DNA of 64,000 bases, taken from contig LT599017.1 in NCBI GenBank assembly GCA_900079765.1, forward strand, positions 124,001 through 188,000, given 5' to 3'. Positions 38,201 through 53,200 of this stretch are shown in pieces. Below the pieces are notes generated by a model. It had not been told where the DNA came from, ran no database searches, and was given only the letters and a program-made list of their open reading frames with translations. Position 1 is the first letter of the stretch, and each line of letters begins with the position of its first letter. The stretch comes from an uncultured Eubacteriales bacterium. GTDB lineage: Bacteria > Bacillota > Clostridia > Oscillospirales > Oscillospiraceae. The translations under genes and the position numbers were made by a program.

Positions 38201-41200
38201 ACGCCCGCCCAGGTCGTGAAGGGCTCCAGTGAGAGCGTGGACAACTATATCCAGAGCGTTTCCTCCGTCGCCGTTGGCATCGACCATATGCTGGCCGTGC
38301 GCACCATCGTAGGCGCGGGCAGCAGCCAAACCCAGGAGCTCTACGGCTGGGGCAGCAACACCGAGGGACAGCTCACCTACGGATACGCCGACGTGAACAC
38401 CGCCCCTGTCCGCCTGATGCGCTATGACGCGGCCAACGACGTACTCATGGCGTTGGACGGGGTGGAGGTCATCTCCGCCGGCGAGGGGTACTCCGTTGCC
38501 CTCACCGTCAACAAGACCATCCTTACCTGGGGCTATAACGCCAACGGACAGCTCGGCAACGGCACCATCGCCACCGGCAGCTATCCCGAGTACGTTCTGG
38601 CGGGTGACGCGGCGGTCAAGACCGGCCCCGCCGGCGACGCAGTGGACGTTCGCACCGACACCCCCGGCTACAAGACCAACGACGCTCTGCCCTACCTTGC
38701 CGAGGTGAAGGCCGTCTCTGCGGGCTATAACCACGTCTCTGCCCTCCGGGCCGACGGTTACGTCTGGAGCTGGGGCGACAACAGCTACCGCCAGCTGGGC
38801 GACGTGAGTCCCGATAACACAGCCAACAGCACGCCCGTCCTCTCGGGCTATCGCTATGAGAGCTACATGGTGGCCGACTCCGCCAGCGTGGAGGTATTGA
38901 ACGCCACGGGCGCGGGCGACGACGTGACCGACCAGCTCAACGGTGCGGAAACCTCCGCCATTACCGGAAACACCGTGAACACCGCCGGGACTGAGGGCGA
39001 CACCGAGACCAGCGGCTGGACGTACCGCCTGAAGGACAACCAACAGCTCCGCGTCACGGCGGACCACTGGGTTGCCAACAGTGGTACCAACGCCCGGGGG
39101 TACAACAACTTCAATAGCGTCGACCACGTTGAGGCCTTCTCCATGGACCCCTCTATCGCCATTGTGGTTGAGGATGGCGGCAGCTGGCTCATCCGCCCGG
39201 CGGGCCTGAGCCGGTACGGTTATACCGCCGTCGTCTTCAAGGGCTACAACGCCTCGAACCAGTGCGTGGCAGAGAGTATCCTGCAGGTACAAGTGTACAG
39301 TAAAAATCTTGTCACTCCCATGGTGGTCAGCGGTGTGGACCACACCCTGGCCCTCCGCGGGGACGGCACCGTCTGGGCCTGGGGCTCCAACATCTACGGG
39401 CAGTTGGGTATCGCCACCTCGGTCAACCGGAATAACCAGGTGTCGGGCTCCATAACGGTCAGCGGCATCTATTGGACGACCTACTCCGCCCCTTGGACCA
39501 CCGCCACCGACGCACAGGGGTACAATGTCCTGCGCAGCTACACAGCGCCTCAGCAGGTGCTGGGCGCGGGCGGCGTCGGCAACCTTGCCGGTGTGGTCTC
39601 CATCGCCGCGGGCGAGTACACCAGCTATGCCATGAAGGCTGACGGCACCGTCTGGAGCTGGGGCTACAACAACCACGGCGAGTTGGGCAACGGCACTTGG
39701 AATCAGCCCGGTAATTACCAAAACCGCTACCGGACTGAGTCGGTTGGTATGTATACTTACATAACCTACCGCTGGTACAGATACTATATTGTCAACAACA
39801 ACGCCTACTGGCCCGTGCAGGTAAAGGCCGAGAACGGCACCGACAGCCTGACCGACGCCGTGCAGATCGTGGCCGGTCGGGACTTCGCCATGGCCCTGAA
39901 GAATGACGGCACCGTCCTCTACTGGGGTAACAGCGGTGCCTACCAGAGCCCTGGGTACGTCAACGCCGACCACACCCGGCAGTATATTCCGGATGTGGCC
40001 CCCGGTCATACAACACGCAACTTCACCCCCATGCTCCGGGCGGGCGACGGCGCGCCCGGTTCGGAGGGCACCTACTCCTTTGCGTCCAGCACATATCAAT
40101 ATAATAGTGGGGGTGTAAGCGTCAGCGGGACGAGCTCCGTCCCCACCTCCAACGGTATCAACAAGATAGTCCCCGTAGCAGTCCTGGGCTCCGGCGGCAC
40201 CGGCCTGCTGGGCGACAGCAGCCGCAACGCCGACGGTACCAGCCGATACTCTACCATCGGCCTCACTGCGGCCAATCAGACCGCCAAGGTCACCAAGCTG
40301 GCCGCGGGCGACACGTTCTCCGTGGCCCTCATGAGCGACGGTACGGTCTATACTTGGGGTCTGGGTACCGGCGGGCAGCTGGGCGACGGGGCCGAAGCCA
40401 ACCGCATCTACCCCGTTCAGGTCCGCGCAGGCGAGCAGTTCAACGGCACCAACTACCTACAGGACATCGTGGACGTCTCCGCGGGCAATGGGCACGTCGT
40501 AGCTTTGGACTCCACCGGCTCGGTTTTCGCCTGGGGTCTGAACGGCAACGGCCAGCTGGGGAATAACACCGAGGTCAGCAGCAGTACACCCGTAAAGGTG
40601 GTCGGCACCGGCAGCGGCGACCTAGAGATCACCCGGGTCTTCGCGGGCGGGAATACCTCCCTCGCCACCAACGGCGGGGGCAAGGTCTACGCCTGGGGCG
40701 ACAACGCTAACGGCCAGTTCGGAAACGGTGGAAAGGCCGCCAAGAATCTCCTGCCTGTCCTGATGAAACAGGGCGAGAGCATCAATTACGGCACGGTGAA
40801 CAAGAGCCTGAACGGCGACGACGTTGCCGTGGGCGCCAGCATGCCCGATCAGAGCGTTAACGCCGCTATCGCCAGCAACGCGGGCGGCAACGCCGACTTC
40901 GAGCTGGCGCTGGCCCTGGCTGTCAACGAGTACCAGACCACCCTCTACCGAGCCGACGGCGCGGTCTATGCCACCGGCGACAGCTCCTCCAGCTACATCT
41001 ACGTAACCGACGGGGTACACACCACTGTGGGGACTCTGGGCGACTTCAAAGACACGCCCGCCACTGCCCCCGTCCGAGTGGGCACGCCTGACAGCGAGAG
41101 TCTCTACCTCGGCAACGTCACCGTGTACGACACCACCACCGCGGACCAGCCCGGTCAGTTCAACGAGGACCGCAGGCAGAACTTCGACGCCGACGGCCGC

Positions 41201-44200
41201 CTCTCCTCCGAGATCCTGCGCATCATCGCGGGGCAGACCCTGCGCATCTACCTCGCCGACACGGTGGAGGCTAACGACGGCAGCGGCAATATCACCACCG
41301 AGACACCCGCCATCCTCCATAGCTTTACCGCAGGGATCAACCTGGCCATGGCCGACGGCACGTTCGCAAACGGCGACCAGAACCACGGCCTGGGCTACAA
41401 CGGAGCGGGGGACTTCACCGTCCTCTCCTCCAACGAGGGTATCGTGACTGTGAGCTACAATGCCACAGCGAACAGCTTTGAGTTCAACGCCGTGGCTGGC
41501 GCGTTCGGCGAAGTCACCATTCTTATCAGGCACAACGCCAGCAAATACAGCCGCGTTCTGCGCCTGGAGGTCGTGCCCGCGTTCAACACGAACGAGAACC
41601 CCAACGCCAAGGCCACCGCCCCCAAGGTGGACTACGGCACCGACCACGCCCTGGCCCTGCGCAGCGACGGCACGGTCTGGGCCTGGGGCAGCAACACCTA
41701 CGGCCAGCTGGGCGATGGCACCACTGGCGCCGACTATTACGAGTACTCTCCCATCCAGGTGCGCAACGTAGCCGGTAAGGGCTATCTTAACGGGATCGTG
41801 GCGGTCTCCGCGGGCAACGGGTACAGCATGGCTCTGGCGGCCGACGGCACCCTTTACGCCTGGGGTCTCAACGATTACGGCCAGCTGGGCGTTGGCAGCA
41901 ACGTAAACCAGCCCTATCCCATGGTGGTTTCCGGCGCGTACGTGCAGGTCTCCGCCGGGTATAACCACACCCTGGCCGTAAAGGCCGATGGTACCGCCTG
42001 GGGCTGGGGATCCAACGTGTACTCCCAGTTGGCCCAGAGCACCAGGAAGATCGGGGTCAGCGCTTACACCTCGCCCGTCGAGCTGGAGCGCGGCGGCGTT
42101 GTCAACGCACCCGCCGCTGCCGACCGCTACCTCCACAACGTTCTCCGGGCCGAGGCGGGGTATAACTACTCCATCGTGCAGCTCAATGACGGCACCCTCT
42201 ACACCTGGGGCACCATGAGCGCGGACGGTACCGCCAGCTATAACCTGGGCGATACCAACCGCGCCAACGCGAACCTCGAGAGCCGGTACGACATGAAGTA
42301 CGGCAGCTATCTCAGCAACACCGGCGTCACTACCGCCAACGGCAACCAGCGCGTCCCCATGATCGTCCGCAAGGGCGTAAACGATACGGATATGACCGGA
42401 AGCTACCTGAGGGACGTTCTGCAGGTGGCTGGCGAAAGCGCGCTCAATCCAAGCTACGCGCTCCTCCTATCGGCCTATTATGTGAACAATACTTCCGGCA
42501 GCTATGCCGCCGACGCCAGCAGCCTGGTCTACGGTATCGGCTCCAACGCCAGCCGTCAGCTGGGCACCGGTGACACCGTCTCCAGCGCCCTGCCCGTCCG
42601 CTCCTCCGCCGTGATGGAGGCGATTGCCAACGACGTGGTGACGGCAAACCAGCGTATCGCCAGTGTGGCAGTGGGCGGCAGCCAGAGTGGCGTCCTCACC
42701 GCCAACGGCGACGTGTTCCAGTGGGGCAGCGGGGATACCAGCATCGTCGAGGTAGGCAAGGCCGCCTCCGGCGTGCGTGACAACCGCACCTTCTCCCTGA
42801 CCCTTTCGGGCAGCGCGGCGATGATTCTCAAGGCGGACGGCACCGTCTGGGCCTGGGGCTCCAACGCCAAGGGCCAGCTGGGTATCGGCCGCGACCCCGT
42901 CAAGAACCCTGCCGGCGCGAGCGCACCCACCCAGGTCTCCCGCGGCCAGCCCAACTTCAGCCGCCTGATCGTGAAGGACGTCCCGATCTATGACAACGGC
43001 GTCTTCACCACGCCGGTATCCACCCTGCATGACCCCATGGTCATCACCCTCCGGGCAGGGACGCAGCAGACCTTCGCCCTGAGCGGCGTGGCATTTGAAA
43101 TGGTGGATGCCTTCAACCTGCTGACCCAGGCCGCTTGGCTTGGCCTTACAGCCGACCAGAAGAAACGCCTCTACTTCCGTTCCCTGAACGAGAACCTCCT
43201 TACCTTCGACAACACCCTGGACCCCAGCGACCCCGCCTGGGGCCGCGCGACCGTGGACTGGACCTATGCTGTCCCCGGCATGGAGACTTACGTGGTGGTG
43301 GAGTACACCGACGAGCTGGGCAGCCTCCAGGAGATCGGCCAATTCCGGGTTCAGTTCGCGGAGGAGTTCGCGGTCACCGACAGCGGCGTGACCCCGAATG
43401 ATGTAAAGGCAATTGCTCTGCCGCAGGTCGTGGCAGGGGAGAACTTCACCGTCGCCCTCCGGGCGGACGGCAGCGTCTGGACCTGGGGCAAGAACAACGC
43501 CCAGGACTTCCTTGCCAGCGGCAACGCGCCCACCCAGGGCACGGTCTTCGCGCCTACCCGCGTGCGGGACGCGAACAACACCGCCACCGGCTACCTCGCC
43601 GACGTGACCCAGATCGTGGCAGGGGATACCTTCTTCCTCGCCCTCAAGGCCGACGGCACTGTGGTCGGCTGGGGCTACAACGGCGACGGGCAGATGGGCA
43701 ACGGCACCACCTCCAACGTCTCCGCCGCCAGCGACAGCGTCATTGTTCAGCCTGTGAACGTGCTCCAGGGCTCCACCGTGTCCGCGCTCGCGGCCGCTGA
43801 GCTGCTGGGCCGAGAGGTGAAGGACGACGAGACCTCCATTGGCTACGGGGGCGGGAGCTATCCCAACAGCGTCCTCCAGGCCGATGGCAGCTATACCTTT
43901 ATGAATCAGGTGGTCAAGCTGGCAGCCAGGCACGACCATGCCGTAGCCCTCATGCAGGACGGCACCGTGGTTGGATGGGGCAGCACCGCCGACGAGAAAC
44001 TGGGCCGCGATAAGACAAGCAGCGGGCACTTCCTCTACGCCACCGTTATCAAGGCGGATCATATCATCGATGTCGCCGTGGGCGACGACCACACCGTCCT
44101 CCTTAAAGCGGACGGCACCGTTTGGACCCTGGGAGACAACAGTCACGGCCAGCTGGGCGCGGTTTCCGGGGAGACGGAGCGCGACCCGGTCCAGCTGATG

Positions 44201-47200
44201 AAGGCGGACGGAGCCCCCCTCACCAGCATCGTCGCGGTTGAGGCCGGCGCGACCTTTACCCTGGCCCTGGATAAGGATAACAATATCTGGGTCGCGGGCG
44301 AGCGCAACGGGAACAAGGCCGATAACACCGCCGATACCGTGCAGGGCGCGGAGACGCTCGACCTCGGAGAGAAGGTCTATGGCATGGACGCACGCGGCGA
44401 TGCAGCCGCCCTCCTCACCGTGGGCGGTAAAGTCTACGACTGGAAGAGCGTCTCCCAGGCGAGTACGCTCAGCATTCTGACGGCGGGCGAGGCCTATGTC
44501 TCCAGCCGCACCGCGGACGATGCCGGCAGTGTCCTCACCGACGCCATCCGCGCCTCTGCCAGCGCCAGCCATACCATGGTCCTCATGGCGGACGGCAGCC
44601 TCTTCGGCGAGGGCGGCGACAACTACGGCGAACTGGGCGACAAGGACGGCCAGACGGTGAACAACCGCTCCAAGACCGGCCTGGTGCGTACCGTGGCGAG
44701 CCTCAACTCCGTAAAGGTAAACACCTACACAGTGGAACTTGCCTCTCCCCAGGACGTCGGCGCAGTACCCCGCGTGACCGTCAAGGCGGGGGAGACCTTC
44801 CAGTTCAACAGCGTTACCGAGGGTAGTCCCAATGGCTTTAGTCTCACCCATTACAACGCCGCTACCTCCATCGGGAGCTATAGTGTGGAGATCCAGAGCG
44901 ACGACGCAGCCCTCCTGACGGTGAGCGGCACAGCTGTGACCGCAAACCCCGGCGTGTCCGGCACCGCCTACGTCATCCTCCGCAGCGATGCCAGCGGCGC
45001 CATGGGCATCGTCCGGGTGGACGTGCTCCTGGACGCGCCCACCGCCGGCACCATCGCCCCCATGGTCAGCGCTGGCGACGACTTCACCCTGGCGCTGGAC
45101 AGCAACGGCGTCGTGTACAGCTGGGGCGTCAACACCGACGGCCAGCTGGGCCGTGCCACCGCCGCAACCACGGACTACGCCGCAGGGGCGCTCTCCTTCG
45201 TGAAGGAGGATGGCACCTTTGCCACCATCGCCTCCATTGCCGCGGGCGGCAGACACGCCGTCGCCGCTGATACAGACGGCTATATTTGGGCGTGGGGCTA
45301 CAATGAGTATAGTCAGTTGGGCAACGGAGCAGCCACTGTCGGCACTACCCCCGTAATGCTGACCCAGCCCTACGGGGCCGGGAAGTTCATCTCCGTCGCC
45401 GCGGGCGACGACCACAGCCTCGCGCTGGATGACAAGGGACAGGTATGGGCCTGGGGCCGCAACGACAAGGGCCAGGTCGGCGTGTCCAATACCACCAATG
45501 CCGCTATCCCTGTACAGGTCTATGGTTTTACAACCAGCCAGAGCCAGCAGGAGGGAACCACCACCAGCTATAAGCTGGACGATATCATCGCCATTGCCGC
45601 CGGAGGCCGCCACTCCGTTGCCCTGACTGCGGGCGGAGCCGTGCTTGCCTGGGGCGACAACGACAAGGGGCAGCTGGGCCGCGGCACCAACGGCACGACC
45701 AACGCCTTCACCGGCGCCTCTTACGCTACCGACTACCAGCCCAGGGAGATACTCTCCGCTGAGATGTATGCTTTCAGCCATGACCACCGTGTGGTGGCCA
45801 TCGCCGCGGGTGACGCACACACTTTGATGCTCACCGACAGCGGCAATGTGTACGCCTTCGGCTACAACTACCACGGCAGACTGGGTACCGGCGGCGAGAC
45901 CGACCAAGCCTTCCCGGCCCTCGTCCTCACCGCGGACAATACCGCGACCAGGCCTATTGAGGGTATCGTGGGCATCGCCGCGGGCGACACTTACTCCTAC
46001 GCGCTCGCCAGCGACAGCAAGGTGTATGCATGGGGCGAGAACACCTACGGACAGCTTGGCGACGGCTCCGCAGCCAACAAGACCGTGGCCGCCATGAACA
46101 TGACGGACAGCGGCTCTTACCTGGAGAACATCCGCGCAATCGACGGCGGCGCAGAGCACAGCGTCATGCTGCGCAGCGACGGCTTCGTCCTCACCTCCGG
46201 CCGAAACAATCTCGGCCAGCTGGGGACTGATACGGCCGCCCTAACGTCTACCACCGTGCCCGTTGTGGTGGGCAAGACCGGTACCGGTGTGACCAACGGC
46301 ATCAATTGGACGGCGGCCAAAAAGACCCTCCAGTCCGACGGTAGCTATGCCGATACCCCCGTCACCGGCAGCAGTGTCCTCCTTACCAACGAGGAACTGG
46401 TGGTGCTGAGCGGGGTTCAGCTCACTGTGGACAACGCCAATACCCTCAACGTCTTCGGCGTGGGCGGCGCCTTTGCCGGTGCCGCGCGCCTGAAGGTCTC
46501 CTCCAGCAGCGCCATCGTGGACGTGACCGAGGACGCGGGCGTCTACACCCTCCGGCCCATGAAGGGCGCGTCCGGTGTGGCGGTCATTACGGTCACCGAA
46601 CTTGACAGCGGCGTCTCCCGCCAGCTTGCCCTCACCATCACCCTGCCCACGGGCGAGGTGGAGGAGATCACCGATGTCTATAACTTTACCGCTCCCATGG
46701 TGGTTTCGGGCGGCAGCTTTACGCTGGCCCTCAGGGGCGACGGCACCGTCTGGGCCTGGGGCGACAACAGCTATGGTCAACTGGGCATCGGCACATCAAA
46801 CGCCGCTGGGCAGGCCGGCGTGGCCCAGGGCGGCAATCAGTTCGTGCCCGTCCAGGTTATCACCGGCGACAGCTACCGCAACGCGCTGTACCTGCGCCGC
46901 ATCATGTCCATCGCCGCGGGCGAGAACCACGCGCTGGCGCTGGACGCCGACGGCACCGTCTGGAGCTGGGGCGACAACAGCAGGAGCCAGCTGGGCCGTA
47001 CCGCCACCACCACCGTCACAGACAGTGCCTATCGCGGCGTGGCGGCGAAAATCACCGGTACCACCACGTACGCCTCCATCGCCGCCGGCGGCAATGTCTC
47101 CGCCGCCATTACCTCCGCGGGGGTCATGTCCACCTGGGGCGACGATACCTATAAGCAGGTCTCCGGCGCGCAGGTTGTGACCGGGCAGAAAATCGCAAGC

Positions 47201-50200
47201 GTGGACTTTGGCGGAAATCAGGCCGCAGCCCTCACCACCTCCGGCGCGGTCTACGTCTGGGGCACCGGCGTCACCGTTGACTCCAAGTCCCCGACCACCA
47301 GCATCATCAGCGGTGTTACCTCCATTGCTGCGGGCAGCGCCCACACCCTGGCCCTCAAGAGCGACGGTACCGTCTGGGCCTGGGGCGACAATACCCACGG
47401 CCAGCTTGGCAACGGGACTACCCAGAAGAGTGTCGTTACCCCCGTCCAGGTGCTCCTGCCCAACAAAAAGGCCCTTACCGGCGTAGTGTCCATCGCTGCG
47501 GGCGGCGATCACTCCGCGGCGCTGACATCCGACGGCCTCATCTACCTGTGGGGCAGCAACTCCAAGGGCCAGATCGGCGATGGCACCAACTACGACCGCT
47601 CCACCGCTACAGTGGAACGGGCGCTGACCGGCGTGCTGACCCCCGCCAGCCTGACCAGCTACCTGACCAGCAACAGCATCACCCTCCAGAAGAGCGGGAG
47701 CTATAAGGCCTCCGTGGCGCTGGGCGGCAGCCATACGGTGGTCATGACCACTCCAGGCGAGCTCTACGCCTGGGGCGGAAACGCCAGCTATCAGCTGGGC
47801 AACGGCCGCGTCAAGGACCAGCAGCTGACTCCCGCAGCCGTGGGCGCGGACACCAATCTGGTGCCCGCCTACGCCGCCATCGTTGAGCCCACCGAGGGTA
47901 TCACCGGTGCCATGCTGTCGAACTATACCTTCGAGCAGTTGGTGGCCTCTTTTGCCACCCTGCCCACCGCTGAGGAGACCGTGGAGGCCCTGGGCACCGC
48001 GGAAGAGGAGAGTCCCGTCCGGGCGCTGCGCTCCTCCCTGGCTTTGGTGCCCGACATGAGCACCGTAGTAAACCTTACCGGATCCAACACGCTTTACGAC
48101 TTCAACTCCAAGAACCCGCTGCCCGAAAAGGTCGTCCTGGGCGACGGGCAGACCTTCCTGCTGGATAAGGGGGCGGTGTACCAGTTCAGCGACTTCCGCC
48201 TGAACCTGCTTCGCAGCCGCAGCCAGGAGGTGAAGAGGGTGGAGGATGTCACCATGACCTCCACCAATCCCAACTTCGTCGTCGATGACGACTGGATCAT
48301 CACCGCCAATCCCGATGAGCGCTTTGAGTCTACCGTCGTCACCGTGTCCGACCGGCTGGGCAACGAGATGGGCCGGTTCACCCTGGAGTACCGCCACGAG
48401 GACAGCGAAGTCCTGGTGGACGAGGCGGGCATCGACACCTCCATCGTCGCGACGCCCGCTGTGGCCTCCGGCGACAACTTCTCCGTGGCCCTCATGAGCG
48501 ACGGCTCCGTCTGGGCCTGGGGCAGCAACGACAAGGGCCAGCTGGGCAACGGCGTCACCTCTGCGCAGCTCGACTTCGCCATGGTGCCCACCCAGGTCCG
48601 CGTCAAGGACACCGTCAATGGCGATTACCTCACCGGCATCGTGAAGATTGCCGTGGGCAGCGACCACGTGCTGGCGCTGGATAAGAGCGGCAGCGTCTGG
48701 GCCTGGGGCGGCAACCAGAGCGGCCAGCTGGGTATCGGCACCACCAGCGCGATGGAGAACCTGCCCACTAAGGTGCTCCAAGGAAAGCAGGGCTGGGAGG
48801 CCTATGCTCAGGCCAACAATCTCGTTCGTCCCGCCAGCAGCCTGAATACCGCCGGGGACAACGTCAACACCGCCTACACCGCATACCTGGGCGCCTATGA
48901 CAGCTACAAGAGCGCGAATCCCATAGAGCGCATCGTGGACCTAACTGCCGGCGACGCATTCTCGGCAGTGGTGGACAGTGACGGCTTTGTCTACACCTTC
49001 GGCACCAACCGCGACGGCGTGCTGGGCATCAACTATACTGCCGCCTGGGGCTACGTCTCGGAGCAGCGGGCCAGCCAGAACACCCCTATCCGCGTGGTAC
49101 AGGGCGCTCAGAACACCAACAAGGGCACTGACAACCGCTATGTGGACGTGGACGCCACCCGGTTCCTCACCAACATCGTCGCCGTCGCCGCGGGCGACAA
49201 CCATATGGTGGCTCTGGACCGCTATGGCGATGTGTACACATGGGGTGACAATACCTACGGCCAGCTGGGTAACGCCAGAAACTCCTCCGGCGTGAAGACC
49301 ACCGAGAACGCCGCGGACCTCTATCACTCCGACAAAATCGTGCCTGTGCGTATGGCCGTCAACGACGTGTGGCAGATCGCCGCCGGCGGGGATACCACCG
49401 CCGTCATCCGCAGGGACGGCGCCCTCTGGGTAGTGGGCCGCGGCAGCGACGGGCAGATGGGCCAGGGCACCTGGACGGCGAAGAACTCCACACCCAAGCA
49501 GGCTGCAATCCCCGCCCCTGTGACCCACGTGGCCGTTGGAGACAACTTCGTGCTGGCCTCCACCGGGGCCGGGCAGCTCTACACCTGGGGTGATGACGCC
49601 TCCGGCCAGCTGGGCACCGGTGCGGAAGACGGCAGCGTCAACAAGCCCGTCCTGGTGACAAGCGAGTCCGACGTGCTGGGCCTGTCCGCAGGCAAAGACT
49701 ATGCCCTGATTCTCCGGGCCGACGGCACCGTCAGAGCCACGGGCTCCAACAGCGCGTACCAGCTGGGCACCCTCGCCGTCGCCAAGGATGGCAAGGCGGA
49801 AGAGCCCGTTCTCGTAGGCACCGCAAAGAGCCTGCGTACCCTCAACCTCAAGTATTGGGACGACAGCGGCAACGCCGTCCTCACACCCTATCTCTTCACC
49901 GTGACGGCAGGCGACGTCATCACCATCGCCGAGGATCATCTCACCACCCGCGAGGAGTCCGGCTTTAACCTCATCAACGGCGTCTCGGCCGGTGAGGTGG
50001 ACGCCGCCGGCGTGACCTACCGCTCGATGGACGAGAGCGTCGCCACCGTGGACGACCACGGTGTGGTCTCCGCCAAAAAGTTTGGCGTGACCTATATCAT
50101 CGCCACCTATCAGCCTAAGGACAGCGCGGGCGAAAGCGTGGGCGAGCCGTTCAGCGGGTTCTTCCGCGTGCAGGTCATGCCACTGCCCGACGCCAACGAC

Positions 50201-53200
50201 CCCACTCCCAGCGTGGTCTACCCGATGGTCAGCGCCGGCAGCGACTTCACCGTGATCCTGCGGGACGACGGATCGGTCTACACCATGGGCAGCAACGCGC
50301 TCAGCCGCCTGGGCGTGATCAACGCCAGCTCCAATACACTGACCTCGCCGACTCAGGTGCTGGGCGCGGGCAGCGCCATCAAGGTGGCCGCCGGGTTCGA
50401 CTTCGCCCTGGCCCTCACCGCCAACGGCCGCGTCTATGGCTGGGGCAACAACGCCAAGGGACAGCTGGGCAGTGCCAGCCCCGCCGTCATCTCTGTGCCC
50501 ACCATTCTGTCGGCGCTCTCAGGCCTGAACGTGGTGGACATCTCCGCCGGGAAAGACCACGTCCTCCTCCTCACAGCCGAGGGCAAGGTCTACGCCATGG
50601 GCTCCTACGCCAACGGAAAGATCATAACCACTGTCACCACCGGCACCACCACGGGGCCTGTGTACGTCAGTCTGCCCGATCATGTCCAGCCCTACGCGGT
50701 CTATGCCAACGAGAACACCAGCCACGTGCTCACCCGCAGCGGCGACGTGATCAGCTGGGGCCGCAACACCGCCAGCAGCTTTGACAACGGCCAGTTCGGA
50801 GCTGCGTCCGTGAACGCCTACGGGCCTCTGTACGCCGACGCGCAGAGCAATCTGGTGGCCGTATCCGCGGGCGGCAACAGCGTGCTCGCCATTGCCAATG
50901 ACGGTAAGGTTTGGGCTTGGGGCAAGAACGACCAGGGCCAGCTGGGCGTGGAGAACACTACAGCCGGTCTTACCGACGTGCGGGCCGCGACCAAGGACAC
51001 CACTTTCAACACCACCGACAGCGTGGCCATCGAGGTCAGCGTGGGCGGCACCGGCTACGTCCGCTACGCGGGCACTACCGGCGACGGCGCCACCGTCCAG
51101 ACCGTGAAGGCGGCGGGCAGTAACGCCTACGGCCAGTGGGGAGTTGACACCACCGGCGCCTCCAGCTCCACCGCCCAGAACGTGCTGGCCGGCGAGGCCG
51201 CCCTGGTGAAGACCGACCATATCGACGACATCATGGGCATCTCTACCTCTGCCTACGGCAGCTTTACCATAGCCTATGACAACGATTACGGCACCGTTTA
51301 CGGCTGGGGCCGCAACGACAAGGGCCAGCTGGGCGACGGCACATACGGCGACAAGTACCTGCCCGCCATCGTCCTGATGAATGGCGGCGGCAGTTACCTG
51401 GATGTCTCCAGCGTCATCCTAAACGGACAGACCGACCTACCCACCTACAACGCCACCCTCCGGGTGATGGATAAGAACACCAGCGGCAGCACCGCCAGCC
51501 TTGCTGTCTCCGGTACGACCGGCAGCACCGTGTCCGGCCTGTCGGGCGCCACGGTGGCTGTAAGCGTAAACGTGGCGACCGACTACGCCCTCACCGCCGT
51601 TTACCTCAGCTTTAACGGCGGGTACACCCAGACAGTCCATATGAGCGGAAGCACGGGCGCAGTCACCGGTTCCTTCGTCCTGCCCTCCGAGAGCGTTACC
51701 GTCAACGTCGTTATCGAGCGGGCGGCGGGCAACAGTGTGCCTGTGTACACCTTCGGTGTGAGCAAGACCGGCGCCGGTACGGTTACCTGGACGAATGAGA
51801 GCGCGGCAACCTTCCCAACGGGCACCTATGTGACCGTAAAGCTCCTGCCCGGCGAGGGCGGAGACTTGGGCAGCCTCACCCTCACCAACGTTACCCGGGG
51901 CACCACCTACCCTGTGGCCTTCACCGGCGACGCCGCCACCGGGTATACCGCCTCCTTCGCCATGCCCAGAGGCAACGTGGCCCTGAACGCCGCTTTTATG
52001 GCGGGCGCTGCCGCCAGCTACAGCGGCTCCATTACCGTGACCGACTCCAACAACGCCAAGACGGGCGACCCCAGGATTACAGGTACCGGCGTGGTTCAAG
52101 ACAGTACCGATCCGCTGCGCTTCACCGCTCCGGCGGGTGCTCTGGTGACCATCACCAACCAGGCCGCCACCAACTACTACACGACCATGACCGTCACCTC
52201 CGCCTCTGGGGACGTCCGGGTCGTGAACAGCGACCTGACTGTCGCCAGTTTCATCATGCCCGCGGGCAACGTGACTGTCACCGCTTCCTACTACAGGACC
52301 GCACCCACCTACACCGCTACCCTGGACGTGCTGGACAGCTACTCCAGTCACAGCACCGCTACGCTGCGTCTCAACGGCATCCCTTACACCTCCACCGTGT
52401 CCCGCGCAGGCAGCAGCATCGGCGTTTCCGTAAAGTATACCGATGGGTATAAGGTCACCGGTGTCTTCCTGGAGATGGCCAATGGCTACGTTCAGTACGT
52501 GGCCCTGACCAACGACACGGCGAGCAAGACTGTCACCGGCTCCTTCCTCATGCCTGCCGAGGACGTGAAGGTGGTCGTGGCGGTGGAGCGCGCCGCGGGA
52601 GATACCGTGCCCCGCTATCGGGTCAACGTCTCCAGTACCGGAGGCGCCGCCGGGCTCAAGAACGTGACCCTCACCAGCGGCGCGGCCAGCCTGCCCATGG
52701 GGACCGAGGTGACCGTGAACCTGACCCCCGACGCGGGCAACTACCTGAAGAGCCTGACCCTCACCAACGCGGTGCAGAGCACGGTCTTCCCCCTGGCCTT
52801 CACCGGCGACGCGACCAACGGGTATACCGCCGCCTTCACCGTGCCTGAGAGCGCCGTAACCCTCACCGCCGTCTACGAGGCGGCGGCCCAGAGCGGCTAC
52901 AGCGGCATCGTCACCGTGGACGACAAGTCGGGCAGCGCCTTCAACGGCACCCTGAGCGTCTCCGGCACCGGCGTGACCTGGATCGGCACCGCCAAGACCT
53001 TCACGGCTCCGGCGGGTACCGTAGTCACCGTCAACACAGGCAGCAACTCCGGGTTCTATCCGCTCATCACCGCCACGCCGGGCGTGACCGGCAGCGGTAT
53101 GGTGCTGCATGCGGTGAATACCGGCAGCACCGCCACCTTCGTCATGCCCGCCGACAGCGTGGCCGTTACCATCAGTTTCCGCTACGGCGCGACCTCCACC

